Made by a program: the position numbers and the translations under genes
Notes under the pieces: model-generated
What the model saw: only the letters and a program-made list of their open reading frames with translations
What the model was told of the DNA's origin: nothing
Databases searched by the model: none
Assembly: GCA_963747535.1 (NCBI GenBank)
Contig: CAVVFX010000023.1
Coordinates: 62,001 to 126,000, forward strand
Source: CAVVFX01 sp963747535
GTDB taxonomy: Bacteria > Acidobacteriota > Terriglobia > Bryobacterales > Bryobacteraceae
Direction: 5' to 3'
DNA: 64,000 nt
Part shown: positions 53,137 to 61,120 of the stretch, one piece after another
How the letters are laid out: each line of letters opens with the position of its first letter
Position numbering within the stretch: the first letter of the stretch is position 1

Positions 53137-53652
53137 GTGGGTGCTCCTGATTTGAACGTAGCAGTGGGGTTGGGGGGTGGTGGGTGCGGGTGTTGATGGT
53201 AGGGGAGATAGAGGTGAAAGGGGGTGTGATTGGGGGGGTGGGACGTGGGAGGTCGGGCAAGGAGACGGACGTCAGGATCAGGTCTGATGGGATGGAATTT
53301 GCTTGATGTTGCCTCGGGGGTGAGATTGTCATAGCGTGCCACTTTCAAAATTAAGTGGCATAAAACCGTCAACACCATTTGGCATACTGTTCGAGTATGG
53401 GCCAACTTTGGGGCCACTCCTCCATTGGTCGAAAATTGCAAGTTGAGGCTTTTTACCCGCCGCCATACCGGGCCGGCCGGGCCCAAATTTTACAAAACGC
53501 AGGATTATCGGAAGTAGCCCGCAAGCCAGCTCCACGCGCGGTTCGATACTAATGGTCCGACGCGCCGAACTCGAAACGCCAGCGCTCCTAGATTAGCCGG
53601 ATGGAGCGGATGGCTTGTTCCTTCGGCTTGACCGGGCGAATGTGGTCCCCTT
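53137..53652. other. intergenic region: G-rich tract and an 8-bp inverted repeat
   Basis: 53160-53265 is a G/A/T-rich, C-poor tract on the plus strand with many GGG and GGGG runs. 53337-53360 is a perfect inverted repeat TGCCACTT / AAGTGGCA with AT-rich centre, followed by another TGGCATA (53380-53386). A 51-codon plus-strand frame from about 53397 and its minus-strand shadows are not convincing. No RNA gene recognised. Confidence 0.5.
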
Positions 53653-54384
53653 TCACCTCCTTATCGGCTTCGGCATTCCGGTGTTGTCTTCTTTGTCTGA
53701 AGTTTCCACCACTTGCGCTGGCGCGGTTCCGGAGCTGACTTGCTTTTCTTTGGTGCTGCCCGTGCCTGAAATCACCGTTATAGTGAGGGCTTGAATGCCG
53801 TTGGGTACCTGTGGAAACGTGAACCAGGTTCTCGCAACCACGATCGGAGATAAGAGTTTCCAACGGTAGGAATACCAATCGCCTTCTTTCTCAAGCGGTT
53901 GTACGATCTTGTCGCCAATCTTCAGAACCATGTGCACGCCGCCGGTTGTTGACCATTCCCATCGATCGACGCTGTAAACTCCAACAGGCCTTCCGACTCC
54001 TGGCCCTAGTGGGGCATAGGGAGCGGAGGCCTCAAGCAGAATGACTGTACGTGGAGAGATTTTCTTCGCATCGTCAACGCTGAATTCCCGCAACTGACGC
54101 TTCGCCTCTCCGGCCGCGACTGCGATACGGTCGGCATCTGCGACAAAGGCCATCCTTAATTCAGGCCTCGGCGGGCTAGCAGTGATGAGTTTGCCACTGA
54201 TCGGAATCGCCTTCTTATTGAAGCCTTGCGACAGGTACTTGAGGTCATTCAGGTCCTTCATGCTCATGGACCGGCCTTTATCAATCGCCGCCTGAATTTG
54301 GGCATCTGACAAGGCCGCGGCGCCTGCGTAACCTGGCACTGCCAGACACACCAGTAGCCACAGAACAGAAATGACCACACGCAT
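53653..54384 (-). CDS. secreted protein of unknown function
   Basis: 243 aa from ATG at 54384 giving signal peptide MRVVISVLWLLVCLAVPGYAGAA. The mature protein has SDAQIQAAIDKGRSMSMKDL, FVADADRIAVAAGEAKRQ and RTVILLEASAPYAPL, ending in a beta-rich part (VVARTWFTFPQVPNGIQALTITV) and a polar tail. I recognise no named family; similar exported proteins occur in acidobacteria. Codon use is less GC-rich than the core regions, in keeping with an accessory stretch. Confidence 0.7.
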   Translation of the reverse strand: MRVVISVLWLLVCLAVPGYAGAAALSDAQIQAAIDKGRSMSMKDLNDLKYLSQGFNKKAIPISGKLITASPPRPELRMAFVADADRIAVAAGEAKRQLREFSVDDAKKISPRTVILLEASAPYAPLGPGVGRPVGVYSVDRWEWSTTGGVHMVLKIGDKIVQPLEKEGDWYSYRWKLLSPIVVARTWFTFPQVPNGIQALTITVISGTGSTKEKQVSSGTAPAQVVETSDKEDNTGMPKPIRR

Positions 54385-54441
54385 CACATCCCGCTGATCA
54401 GTTGATTCCATATCGGCTGCACTTGCTTGACCATTGGGACT

Positions 54442-54624
54442 TCAGAGCAATGGCAAAGGGGTGTTGGGGTCCTCCTTGGACACCACGACAATCTGGACCC
54501 GCCACCCGCATTCCGCCTTGCGCTCGCACTCCAAATATAGTTTGCCGTCTTCCCAGACCACATGCCAGCGCGTCATCTTCTCGCGGCCGTCTTGGCTACA
54601 CTTCGGGCAGATTTTTTGGGCCAT
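54442..54624 (-). CDS. small zinc-ribbon-like protein
   Basis: 60 aa. MAQKICPKCSQDG provides one CxxC knuckle, and LYLECERKAECGW a second Cys pair, as in small zinc ribbons. The rest is short and charged. It lies on the same strand as the neighbours in the accessory stretch. Function unknown; it could also be a chance frame. Confidence 0.5.
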   Translation of the reverse strand: MAQKICPKCSQDGREKMTRWHVVWEDGKLYLECERKAECGWRVQIVVVSKEDPNTPLPLL

Positions 54625-54741
54625 TGCAGCGATTGTACCCCACAGTTCATCCGGGATCGAATCTCCGAGGCACTAAACTCCTACCTAGCCGATCTACACT
54701 TCCACAGAGTTGATGCGCCGCCGTCGGGTCGCGCCGCTTTT

Positions 54742-55449
54742 TCACTTTTGGCGAGTCGGTTTAGGCGGCACGGCGGCTTTTAGCTTCTGGGTTCCGTCGT
54801 CCAGAATGAACGCGCGATGCAGGAACGCCTCTACGATGGTCATCATAGTGTTGAGCTCTTTCGGCTTCGGCTCCCATCCGCGGTGTGCCGCCGCGCTGCC
54901 GGCATCGACAAGGATCTCAAGTGTCCCCCGCTCGTCCTTGCTGACCTTGCCAATCGCGACCAGTTCATCGAGCTTCTTCGCGAAGGTTATGCCGGGGTCG
55001 ATTTTCAGCAGTTCGGAGGATCGGTCGAAGGCTGTCCGGGCTCCAATGGCAGCAAGAATGCGGAGGTCGTTGTTCAGTGCCGTGTACATTTCAGATAGGA
55101 GCTTCCCAAGCGTCTTGTCAGCTTGAGCGATGTCCTTGATCCATTCGGGCGGTTCGCGTTGCACAGGTGCGGGCCAGTAAGTGGTTTCGGTGCCGCCTTC
55201 CCTCTGCGGCTCTCCGGTGTACTGGTTTTCCCCGACCGCTTCCCATTCGGAAAACCACAAGTCTCGCCGAAAAAAGACCCGCTCACAGCCGCAGCACTCC
55301 AGAATCATGCCTGTATCGCTTGAGGAAGCGGGCGAATCATCGTCTGACTCATTAACTACGTGTTTACCTCGAACGTAGGCTTTGCGCCCGCTCCCGCAGT
55401 TCGGGCAGTGAGCCTTTACAATTTCGACGGCATGACCATCTTCTGGCAT
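54742..55449 (-). CDS. DUF4145-like protein
   Basis: 235 aa from ATG at 55449; the frame opens further to 55632 but the conserved part starts at KAHCPNCGSG. Pattern: zinc-type CPNCG ... ECCGCERVFFRRDLW, then a helical part with EMYTALNNDLRILAAIGARTAFDRSSELL and ILVDAGSAAAHRGWEPKPKELNTMM. This Cys-ribbon plus RAxR-like helix plus 'AH.G' set is the DUF4145 layout, a family often found near restriction-modification and other defence genes. No such gene is next to it here. Confidence 0.78.
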   Translation of the reverse strand: MPEDGHAVEIVKAHCPNCGSGRKAYVRGKHVVNESDDDSPASSSDTGMILECCGCERVFFRRDLWFSEWEAVGENQYTGEPQREGGTETTYWPAPVQREPPEWIKDIAQADKTLGKLLSEMYTALNNDLRILAAIGARTAFDRSSELLKIDPGITFAKKLDELVAIGKVSKDERGTLEILVDAGSAAAHRGWEPKPKELNTMMTIVEAFLHRAFILDDGTQKLKAAVPPKPTRQK

Positions 55450-55669
55450 TAATCCCCAGTTTCGCGCGACTGCGTGTGGCCTGATCGCGTGGAGAACCTG
55501 CCTGGGGCGGTAGCGAAGCCCCATGTTCCAAATTTTCGGAGCCCCGGAAGTCCCCGGAAGTAGCCTCTCTTTTACTAGACGATAAAGTATGTTTTCGTCT
55601 AGTAACGCTACGCAGAGGCGTCCGGCCTCCATGCGGCTGTGCGGATTCTGTTCGATGCGGCTCCCGGTC

Positions 55670-56080
55670 TTAGCACAGGTGCTTGTGAGTCAAGGCGCGT
55701 TTTACGCCTTCGGGATCGTGCGCAATCACGGTCAGATAGGCGCGGGCTGGCTGGTCGGGTTCGCAGCGCCCCTGTTCCCAATCGCGCAACGTGCCGAGCG
55801 GGATGTGATACCGCGCCGCAAATTCTTCCTGGGTCAGGGAAAGCGCGCGGCGCAGCGTTTTTGTCCGCGGCACCCGGCGCGCCGTGCGGCGCTGTTCCGG
55901 CGTCATGGGCCGTGCGTCCGGATCGCTCATCGCGGCGGCGGTGACTTCTTCGTCGGTCATAGCGCGGAGCCGATTCCAATCCGTCTTGTCTTCAAATGGC
56001 TTCGTGGAGCCGTTCGGCAACACCTGAACGATGGTTCCGTCACTCTGCCGTTTGGCTACGATAATATTCTTCTTGCTCAT
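55670..56080 (-). CDS. antitoxin with HTH domain, partner of BrnT-like toxin
   Basis: 136 aa from ATG at 56080, 41 nt inside the end of the toxin gene. N-terminal part (MSKKNIIVAKRQ, DWNRLRAMTDEEVTAAAMSDPDARP) has the BrnA antitoxin look. A C-terminal helix-turn-helix follows (RRALSLTQEEFAARYHIPLGTLRDWEQGRCEPDQPA), as in XRE-type regulators. It would neutralise the toxin and repress the operon promoter. Confidence 0.82.
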   Translation of the reverse strand: MSKKNIIVAKRQSDGTIVQVLPNGSTKPFEDKTDWNRLRAMTDEEVTAAAMSDPDARPMTPEQRRTARRVPRTKTLRRALSLTQEEFAARYHIPLGTLRDWEQGRCEPDQPARAYLTVIAHDPEGVKRALTHKHLC

Positions 56081-56330
56081 GCTTCGTCGCCTTTCTCGCT
56101 GAGATGACCCGGATGCGTTCACCTCGTTCGGTGTAAACCACGGTCAGCAGAATGCCGTTGACCATACCGGTGATGATGTACCTGATCTCGCCGGGTTGGC
56201 TTTCAAGATCAAGCTGGTCAAAGGCGAACACATCACCGAACACCCGTGACCCCGCCTCAAAGCTGACGCCATGTTTTACCAGGTTGCTTTGGGCCTTGGC
56301 ATCGTCCCATTCGAATTGGTCTTCGTCCAT
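56040..56330 (-). CDS. brnT: BrnT-family toxin (DUF497)
   Basis: 96 aa. Family pattern: QFEWDDAKAQSNLVKHGVSFEAG, VFGDVFAFD, RYIITGMVNGILLTVVYTERGERIRVISARKATKHEQEEYY. BrnT is an RNase of type II toxin-antitoxin modules with a RelE-like fold. It overlaps the antitoxin gene by 41 nt, the usual toxin-first order. A near-consensus promoter directly abuts its start (56332-56360). Confidence 0.9.
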   Translation of the reverse strand: MDEDQFEWDDAKAQSNLVKHGVSFEAGSRVFGDVFAFDQLDLESQPGEIRYIITGMVNGILLTVVYTERGERIRVISARKATKHEQEEYYRSQTAE

Positions 56331-56331
56331 G

Positions 56332-56360
56332 AATATACTGCCTACCCGTAGTTATGTCAA
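56332..56360 (-). promoter_or_regulatory. strong sigma-70 promoter of the BrnT toxin-antitoxin module
   Basis: On the minus strand TTGACA (56360-56355) is followed after exactly 17 nt by TATATT (56337-56332). The toxin ATG (56330-56328) follows only one base later, so transcription would begin inside the coding sequence or the message would be leaderless and start a few codons later. Confidence 0.7.
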
Positions 56361-56831
56361 GGCATGGGGGACTCTACGCCACAACCTGAGTTTGTCATGG
56401 CCATTGGCCTTAGCTTGCAATTTTTGACCAATGGAGCCCAGACCCTCTTTCACTACGTTAGTGCGCAGGTGAGGGCGCACCCCCTGGACCGCGCGGGACG
56501 CCCCGTCCAGCTTCCGGAAACGGAGCGGGCGAGGGCGCCCGCCCCACGGAGTGCTGCCAACTGCACGGACCTGAGTCAAGTGACCCACCTTGCAAAATTC
56601 GGCCGCCAGCGGCCGAGGCAGGCGAAACCGCCTGCCCCACCAAGGCAAACATTGGACTTGCAAGGCAAGTACCTCTGAAGTCTACTCCACGGTGAACAGG
56701 GGTAACGTTGTTCTTTCATGATTAGAGCCTTTTTAATCGCGTGGCTGTTGGGTGCGGAGCAGTGGAACCAGGAGATGGTGCAGTTTTTCGCCAGGCATTT
56801 CCCGAAGCAGGAAGCCGCTCACGCGAGAGTT
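56361..56831. other. intergenic stretch with two REP-tail hairpins
   Basis: Two compact hairpins end in the same CCCCAC tail as the REP family: GCGGGCG-AGGG-CGCCCGC at 56525-56542 followed by CCCACGG, and GGCAGGCG-AAAC-CGCCTGCC at 56617-56636 followed by CCAC. No convincing gene; a 46-codon plus-strand frame at 56718-56858 overlaps the next gene and is doubtful. Confidence 0.55.
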
Positions 56832-57974
56832 TCACGCCGCGGAGAACAAGCCGAATAGTTTCCGTGCCGGCTTAGCGTTGGCCTCCGGCGGTGCGGCCAG
56901 ACTGCGGGCGAAAGACTCGTAGGCGCGGCCCACGATGGATTTATCAGCCACCAGGCACCGTTTCAGATTCGCTTCCCAAAGACTCTTGTAATCGTTGGGA
57001 ATCAGTTGAGCGACAGGAAATCCCAAAATCTCCGCGACGGAGGAAGAGTCCGGACCGCTTTTCGAGTACCGGTTCAACACAATTTTCAAGCGGTCCTCGG
57101 GAACGCCTCGCGCGAGTAATCCCGCGCATCGCTTGCGCGCCAGCATCAACGAGGGAACCTCCGGTGTGCACACGACATAGACCGCCTTGGCGCTCGATAC
57201 GATCGCGTCCGTCGCATAATTGACAACCTCGGGCAGATCGAAAATGACGTGCTCGTAGCGGAGGCGGGTAAACGCCAGGAGCCTTCGATAGGCCCAGGGG
57301 GACGCCTGGGGAACAGGGCCCTGCTTGTGATAGGCGGGCAGTATGGCGAAGTTTTGCACGGGCGTTATGAGTTCGTTCCAGACGGCCTCCAACTGGTGAG
57401 ATTGCTCCAGTGCATCCACCAGCGAGCGCTGCGGATTCAGGTTGAGGTACATGGCAGCGGGTCCGGAGTGTAAGTCAGCCTCGATCAGGATGGCACTCCT
57501 GCCGCATTTCGCCAATGCGCCACAAACGTTGAGGGCGACGGTAGAGGCGCCGCTGCCGGCCTTGGCGGGCAGGAAGACGATCACATTATTGGGGCGGGCT
57601 TTACTCACCGTATCCATCGCCTCTCCAACGTACAGCGTGAAATCCTGGGGTGCGATCGCGGAAGGAATCACTCGGAGATACCCGCCGGTCGCTTTCATTA
57701 CGCGTTCGGTTTCCCAGGCATCGGAAAAACCCAAGATGGCCACGTTGGGGCAAGAAGAGCGGATTGTCGATTCGACCTGGAGGGCGTCCTCACGGTCGGG
57801 GAACTCGATAATGGCCAGTTCCGGATGATAGGAATTGATGAGTTGGACCATGTCCGCTACCATTGGCCGATAGTCAGGACTGCGGAACAGGTTGACTTCA
57901 CCAGAGTTAATGCATCGCCGCTGAATTCTCCAGAATGGCTCGCCGTTAGAAGCGAAGATCATGGCAGTCAGCAT
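56832..57974 (-). CDS. CpaE-like P-loop ATPase (pilus assembly type)
   Basis: 380 aa. An N-terminal receiver-like domain (about 1-115, LAIIEFPDREDAL) precedes a MinD/ParA-type ATPase. The P-loop reads PAKAGSGASTVALN (~136), without the usual Lys-Ser/Thr of Walker A, as is normal for CpaE proteins. Further motifs: LIEADLHSGPAAMYL, HVIFDLPEVVNYATDA and KIVLNRYSKSG. CpaE positions secretion or pilus machines at the cell pole. No other tad/cpa gene is seen nearby, so it may stand alone. Its start lies 180 bp from the IS110 left end. Confidence 0.82.
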   Translation of the reverse strand: MLTAMIFASNGEPFWRIQRRCINSGEVNLFRSPDYRPMVADMVQLINSYHPELAIIEFPDREDALQVESTIRSSCPNVAILGFSDAWETERVMKATGGYLRVIPSAIAPQDFTLYVGEAMDTVSKARPNNVIVFLPAKAGSGASTVALNVCGALAKCGRSAILIEADLHSGPAAMYLNLNPQRSLVDALEQSHQLEAVWNELITPVQNFAILPAYHKQGPVPQASPWAYRRLLAFTRLRYEHVIFDLPEVVNYATDAIVSSAKAVYVVCTPEVPSLMLARKRCAGLLARGVPEDRLKIVLNRYSKSGPDSSSVAEILGFPVAQLIPNDYKSLWEANLKRCLVADKSIVGRAYESFARSLAAPPEANAKPARKLFGLFSAA

Positions 57975-58110
57975 TGTAAAGGCACCTCGGCTGCCAAAAT
58001 ATTAGCAGGGTCTTGTACTCAAGTTAAGATACACGAAGGTATGTAGATACTAATACGGAGACGAGTAACTCGTGTTAGGACTGGAGGGCGGGACTGGGTA
58101 GCCCAAGAAT

Positions 58111-58153
58111 GGCTGCTCCGCAGCCGGCAGACCACAAAAAACGATGGTCTGCC
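58111..58153. repeat. REP-like palindrome, copy R6, cut by the IS110 element
   Basis: GGCTGCTCCGCAGCC hairpin, then GGCAGACCA with ACGATGGTCTGCC. The tail CCACGG found in the other copies is missing here and is found at 59802-59807, on the far side of the IS110 element. Joining the two halves restores the consensus. Confidence 0.88.
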
Positions 58154-58280
58154 TATAGTAGGTCCGAAGGGAAAAATCTAGATTCAGATTAGGTGGTTGG
58201 TTTTGGCCTGGTGGTGGCAGAAGTACGTGAGATGTTTCTTTTCCCGTGCATTTCTGATAAACCACTAGTCGGGCAGGCGG

Positions 58281-58419
58281 CCCGCTGCTACGAATTTGGT
58301 CTGCTAACAACCCGATGTTTTGTGGGGTGTTTCGAGCAGCGGGACGCCTTGGTTCCGAGACGAATACTCAGATGACGTCTGGTTCCAGACTCCACTATAG
58401 GCCTTTCGATGGAACCAAG
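58281..58419 (+). ncRNA. predicted IS110 bridge RNA (target and donor loops)
   Basis: Two stem-loops with internal loops. Target loop: stem 58281-58294 with 58331-58343 (13 pairs, one bulged A). On its 5' side TGGTCTGC (58297-58304) equals the left target 58145-58152. On its 3' side TTGTGGGG (58320-58327) is complementary to CCCCACGG of the right target, with two G-U pairs. Donor loop: stem CTTGGTTCC (58348-58356) with GGAACCAAG (58411-58419), inner hairpin GTCTGG/CCAGAC. CTCAGATGAC (58367-58376) equals the element's right end (59791-59800). ACTATAGG (58394-58401) is the reverse complement of the left end 58152-58159. RNA ends are not defined; more 5' sequence is likely included. Confidence 0.85.
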
Positions 58420-58458
58420 CCAGCCTGTCCTGATGTTTCGATAGGAGGTTTCACCTTT

Positions 58459-59790
58459 ATGTCCGATATGACGTCTGTATCATCCCCCGAACCGGATTGG
58501 GCTGCCTTTGTCGCTATCGATTGGGCGGACCGAGAGCATAGCTGGAAGCTATGTTTAGCCGGGTCTGAGAAGTACGAGGACGGCACCATGGAGAATACTC
58601 CCGAGGCCCTTGTCGATTGGGCCACCAAGTTGCGCGATCGCTTCGGCGGGCGGCCAGTGGCCGTTAGCCTGGAACAATCGCGGGGGCCGCTCACTTATGC
58701 CTTGGGCAAGTTTCCGTATCTGATTATTTACCCGATTCCTTCCACCACGGCCGCTCGCTACCGGCAGGCCTTCTTTCCTTCTGGTTCCAAAGACGATCCC
58801 GGCGATACCGCGCTGCTGCTTGAGATTCTCCTCCACCATCGCGATCGTCTGCGCCGCCTGGAGCCCGACACGGTCGAAACCCGTCTGCTGCAGATGCTGG
58901 TCGAAGAACGCCGAAAGCTGGTAGACGAACGCACCCGCCTCGGTAACCAGCTCACCGCCTGGTTGAAGATGTATTTCCCGCAAGCCTTGGACTTGGTTGA
59001 TAAAATCATTTCGCCGATGGCTTGCGACCTGCTGGAGCGCTGGCCCAGCCTGGAGCAACTGCAAGGATTGAATCCGTCCAAGCTGAACAAATTCTTCGTC
59101 GACCACAACTGTCGTTCCGCAAAACGGATTCAAGAACGGATCAACACTATTTACCAGGCCACGCGCGCCGTAGAGGATGCCGCCTTAGTGGAGGCCGGCT
59201 CCAGGGCCGTCAAGACATTGGTTAAGTTGATCCAAACACTCAATTTATCCATAGAGACTTTTGACCAGCGCATTGAGGTGGTATCCAGCCACCATGCAGA
59301 GGCAGGGCTATTCAATCACGTGCCCGGAGCTGGGCCCGCTTTGCGGCCGCGCCTGATTGTCGCCTTCGGCACCCGCCGCGAACGCTTCACCTGTGCCTCG
59401 GAGGTTGAGAACTATTCGGGGATTGCCCCCGTGACCAAACAGAGCGGCCGCAGCAAATCCGTGCACTTCCGCCGCGCTTGCCCCAAATTTCTCCGCCAAA
59501 CCTTTCACGAGCATGCCGCACATTCGATCCCCAAGTGCCCCTGGGCAAACGCTTACTACCAGCACTTGCGCGACACGGGTGTGGACCACCACGCCGCGGT
59601 TCGCTCCCTGGCTTTCAAATGGATACGTGTTCTTTATGCCTGCTGGCGAGACAGTAAACCCTACGACGACGCAATCTACACCCAAGCCCTGGAAAGACAC
59701 CACTCTCCCCTCGCGGGACTCCTCTCCATGTCCAGTAAAAAAACACCCCGGCCCCCAAAAAAATTTCAACAGAAAGCCTTGACGGAATAG
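58459..59790 (+). CDS. IS110-family transposase (DEDD recombinase)
   Basis: 443 aa from ATG at 58459, preceded by AGGAGG at 58443-58448; the frame is open to 58315 but that part is the RNA leader. N-terminal RuvC-like DEDD domain: D21 (AIDWAD), E72 (SLEQSRG), D113 and D116 (DDPGDTALL). A middle coiled region (about 130-280) leads to the C-terminal Transposase_20 domain with NHVPGAGPALRPRLIVAFG, YSGIAPVTKQSGRSKSV (serine region) and RQTFHEHAAHSI. It acts with the bridge RNA to join element and target DNA. Complete, no frameshift. Confidence 0.95.
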   Translation: MSDMTSVSSPEPDWAAFVAIDWADREHSWKLCLAGSEKYEDGTMENTPEALVDWATKLRDRFGGRPVAVSLEQSRGPLTYALGKFPYLIIYPIPSTTAARYRQAFFPSGSKDDPGDTALLLEILLHHRDRLRRLEPDTVETRLLQMLVEERRKLVDERTRLGNQLTAWLKMYFPQALDLVDKIISPMACDLLERWPSLEQLQGLNPSKLNKFFVDHNCRSAKRIQERINTIYQATRAVEDAALVEAGSRAVKTLVKLIQTLNLSIETFDQRIEVVSSHHAEAGLFNHVPGAGPALRPRLIVAFGTRRERFTCASEVENYSGIAPVTKQSGRSKSVHFRRACPKFLRQTFHEHAAHSIPKCPWANAYYQHLRDTGVDHHAAVRSLAFKWIRVLYACWRDSKPYDDAIYTQALERHHSPLAGLLSMSSKKTPRPPKKFQQKALTE

Positions 59791-59859
59791 CTCAGATGAC
59801 CCCACGGTGGTCTAAAGGGCTGCCTCCACCAGCCAAGCGACCGACAGAAAGCGAGCAGT

Positions 59860-61002
59860 TTAGAGGTCGACCCAGGCGTGCTTCTTCGAGCTCTCCAGGA
59901 CCTTTTCGACAATGTGCAGGCCGCGGAGGCCGTCGACAAATTGGCCGTACTCGACCGGCGCGCTGCGGTCCTCGACGGTTCTGTAGAAGCGCCGCATGGT
60001 CTGCTTCTGGGTGTCATCGTAGCCCTCGCTGTGGCCGCCGGGAAGGTCTGCGTAGGACCGCGCCGCAGGCAGCATCAGCGACGGATCCTTGACCATGATC
60101 AGGTTGGGCTCGTTGCGGTGCCCGATCCACAGTGTATCGGGCGATTCCTGGTCCCAGGTCACCGACCCCTTGGTGCCATAGATCTCGATGCGGAAGTAGT
60201 TCTTGCGTCCGGCTGAGACCTGGCTGACGGTCATGGCGCCGCGGGCCTTATCGCCCAGGCGCAGGATCATGGCGCCGAAGTCTTCGGTATCGATCGCGAC
60301 CTCGTCGTAATCGCCCGGCTGCAACGTCTTTCCGGCGAAAGTTTCGATCTCACCTTTGGGCCGTTTGCGGGTGGTATGAAAGGTCGCCAGGTCGGCGCAG
60401 AGCGACTGGATGCGCAGACCGGTGGTGTGCTCGATCATGTCGCACCAATGCGTGCCGATGTCGGCGAAGCAGCGCGACGGACCATTCTCTTTGGAATCGA
60501 TGCGCCAGTTCCAGTCGGTATCGTAGAGCAGCCAATCCTGCGAGTAAGTTCCCTGCACGACCAGAATCTCGCCAAGTTCGCCGGCCTCGCGCATGCGCCG
60601 GATCTGCTGGCACATCGGGTAATAACGCAGATTGTGGAAGGTGCAGTTAGCCAGGTTCTTTTCTTTCGCCAGGTCGACCAACTGCCGGGCTTCGGCAGTC
60701 GACGTGGCAAGCGGCTTTTCGCAGATCACGTGCTTGCCGGCCATCAGCGCGTCGCGCGTGATCGGGAAGTGCAGAGCGTTGGGCGTGCAGACGTGGACCG
60801 CTTCGATCGTCTCATCGGCGAGCAGTGTCCGGTAATCGCCGGTATACCGTTCGACTCCGATCTGATCCGCGAAGGTTCGCGCCAGGTCATCGGTCGCGGA
60901 GGCGACACCCGCGATCTCCACGTTGCCGAGGCGGCGGACGGCTTCCGAGTGGGTGCGTCCCATAAACCCAGTTCCAAGAATTGCTGTTCTGATTTTCCTC
61001 AT
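59860..61002 (-). CDS. Gfo/Idh/MocA-family oxidoreductase
   Basis: 380 aa from ATG at 61002 (MRKIRTAILGTGFMGRTHSE). NAD-binding GTGFMG, catalytic Lys in VICEKPLATS (~95), and NGPSRCFADIGTHWCDMIEHTTG with the catalytic Asp/His region. The C-terminal domain has GRKNYFRIEIYGTKGSVTWDQE and YGQFVDGLRGLHIVEKVLES. Oxidises or reduces an unknown sugar. Family typical length, no oddity. Confidence 0.92.
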   Translation of the reverse strand: MRKIRTAILGTGFMGRTHSEAVRRLGNVEIAGVASATDDLARTFADQIGVERYTGDYRTLLADETIEAVHVCTPNALHFPITRDALMAGKHVICEKPLATSTAEARQLVDLAKEKNLANCTFHNLRYYPMCQQIRRMREAGELGEILVVQGTYSQDWLLYDTDWNWRIDSKENGPSRCFADIGTHWCDMIEHTTGLRIQSLCADLATFHTTRKRPKGEIETFAGKTLQPGDYDEVAIDTEDFGAMILRLGDKARGAMTVSQVSAGRKNYFRIEIYGTKGSVTWDQESPDTLWIGHRNEPNLIMVKDPSLMLPAARSYADLPGGHSEGYDDTQKQTMRRFYRTVEDRSAPVEYGQFVDGLRGLHIVEKVLESSKKHAWVDL

Positions 61003-61120
61003 CGAACGATCAATGTATCGCAGTTTGGGAAGGGGCGAAACAGGGCGAAGCAAACGACGAGTCCAGGGCTGTCATTTTTGAAAACAAATTTCGCCTTTTT
61101 TGGTGTAGAGTGTATGCTAT

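Larger units (their letters stand above)
58154..59799 (+). mobile_element. IS110-family insertion sequence in a REP-like palindrome
   Basis: Body of about 1646 bp flanked on both sides by CC (58152-58153 and 59800-59801). Left flank ATGGTCTG and right flank CCACGG rejoin to ATGGTCTG-CC-CCACGG, exactly the tail of intact REP copies R1, R4 and R5. There are no terminal inverted repeats, as normal for IS110. It contains a leader encoding a predicted bridge RNA (58281-58419) and one transposase gene ending 9 nt before the right end. Element ends are inferred from the flanking repeat, which is strong internal evidence. Confidence 0.88.

Noticed and set aside
52799..53332. 177-codon minus-strand frame rich in Pro and Thr
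   Set aside because: Its sequence is a by-product of the G-rich tract and overlaps the STGPRTEAGK ORF in another frame.
53397..53552. 51-codon plus-strand frame (MGQLWGHSSIGRK)
   Set aside because: No family, no ribosome site, and it lies among repeat-like fragments; not supported.
56718..56858. 46-codon plus-strand frame starting MIRAFLIAWLLG
   Set aside because: Overlaps the end of the CpaE-like gene on the other strand, has no clear ribosome site and no family; judged a chance frame.
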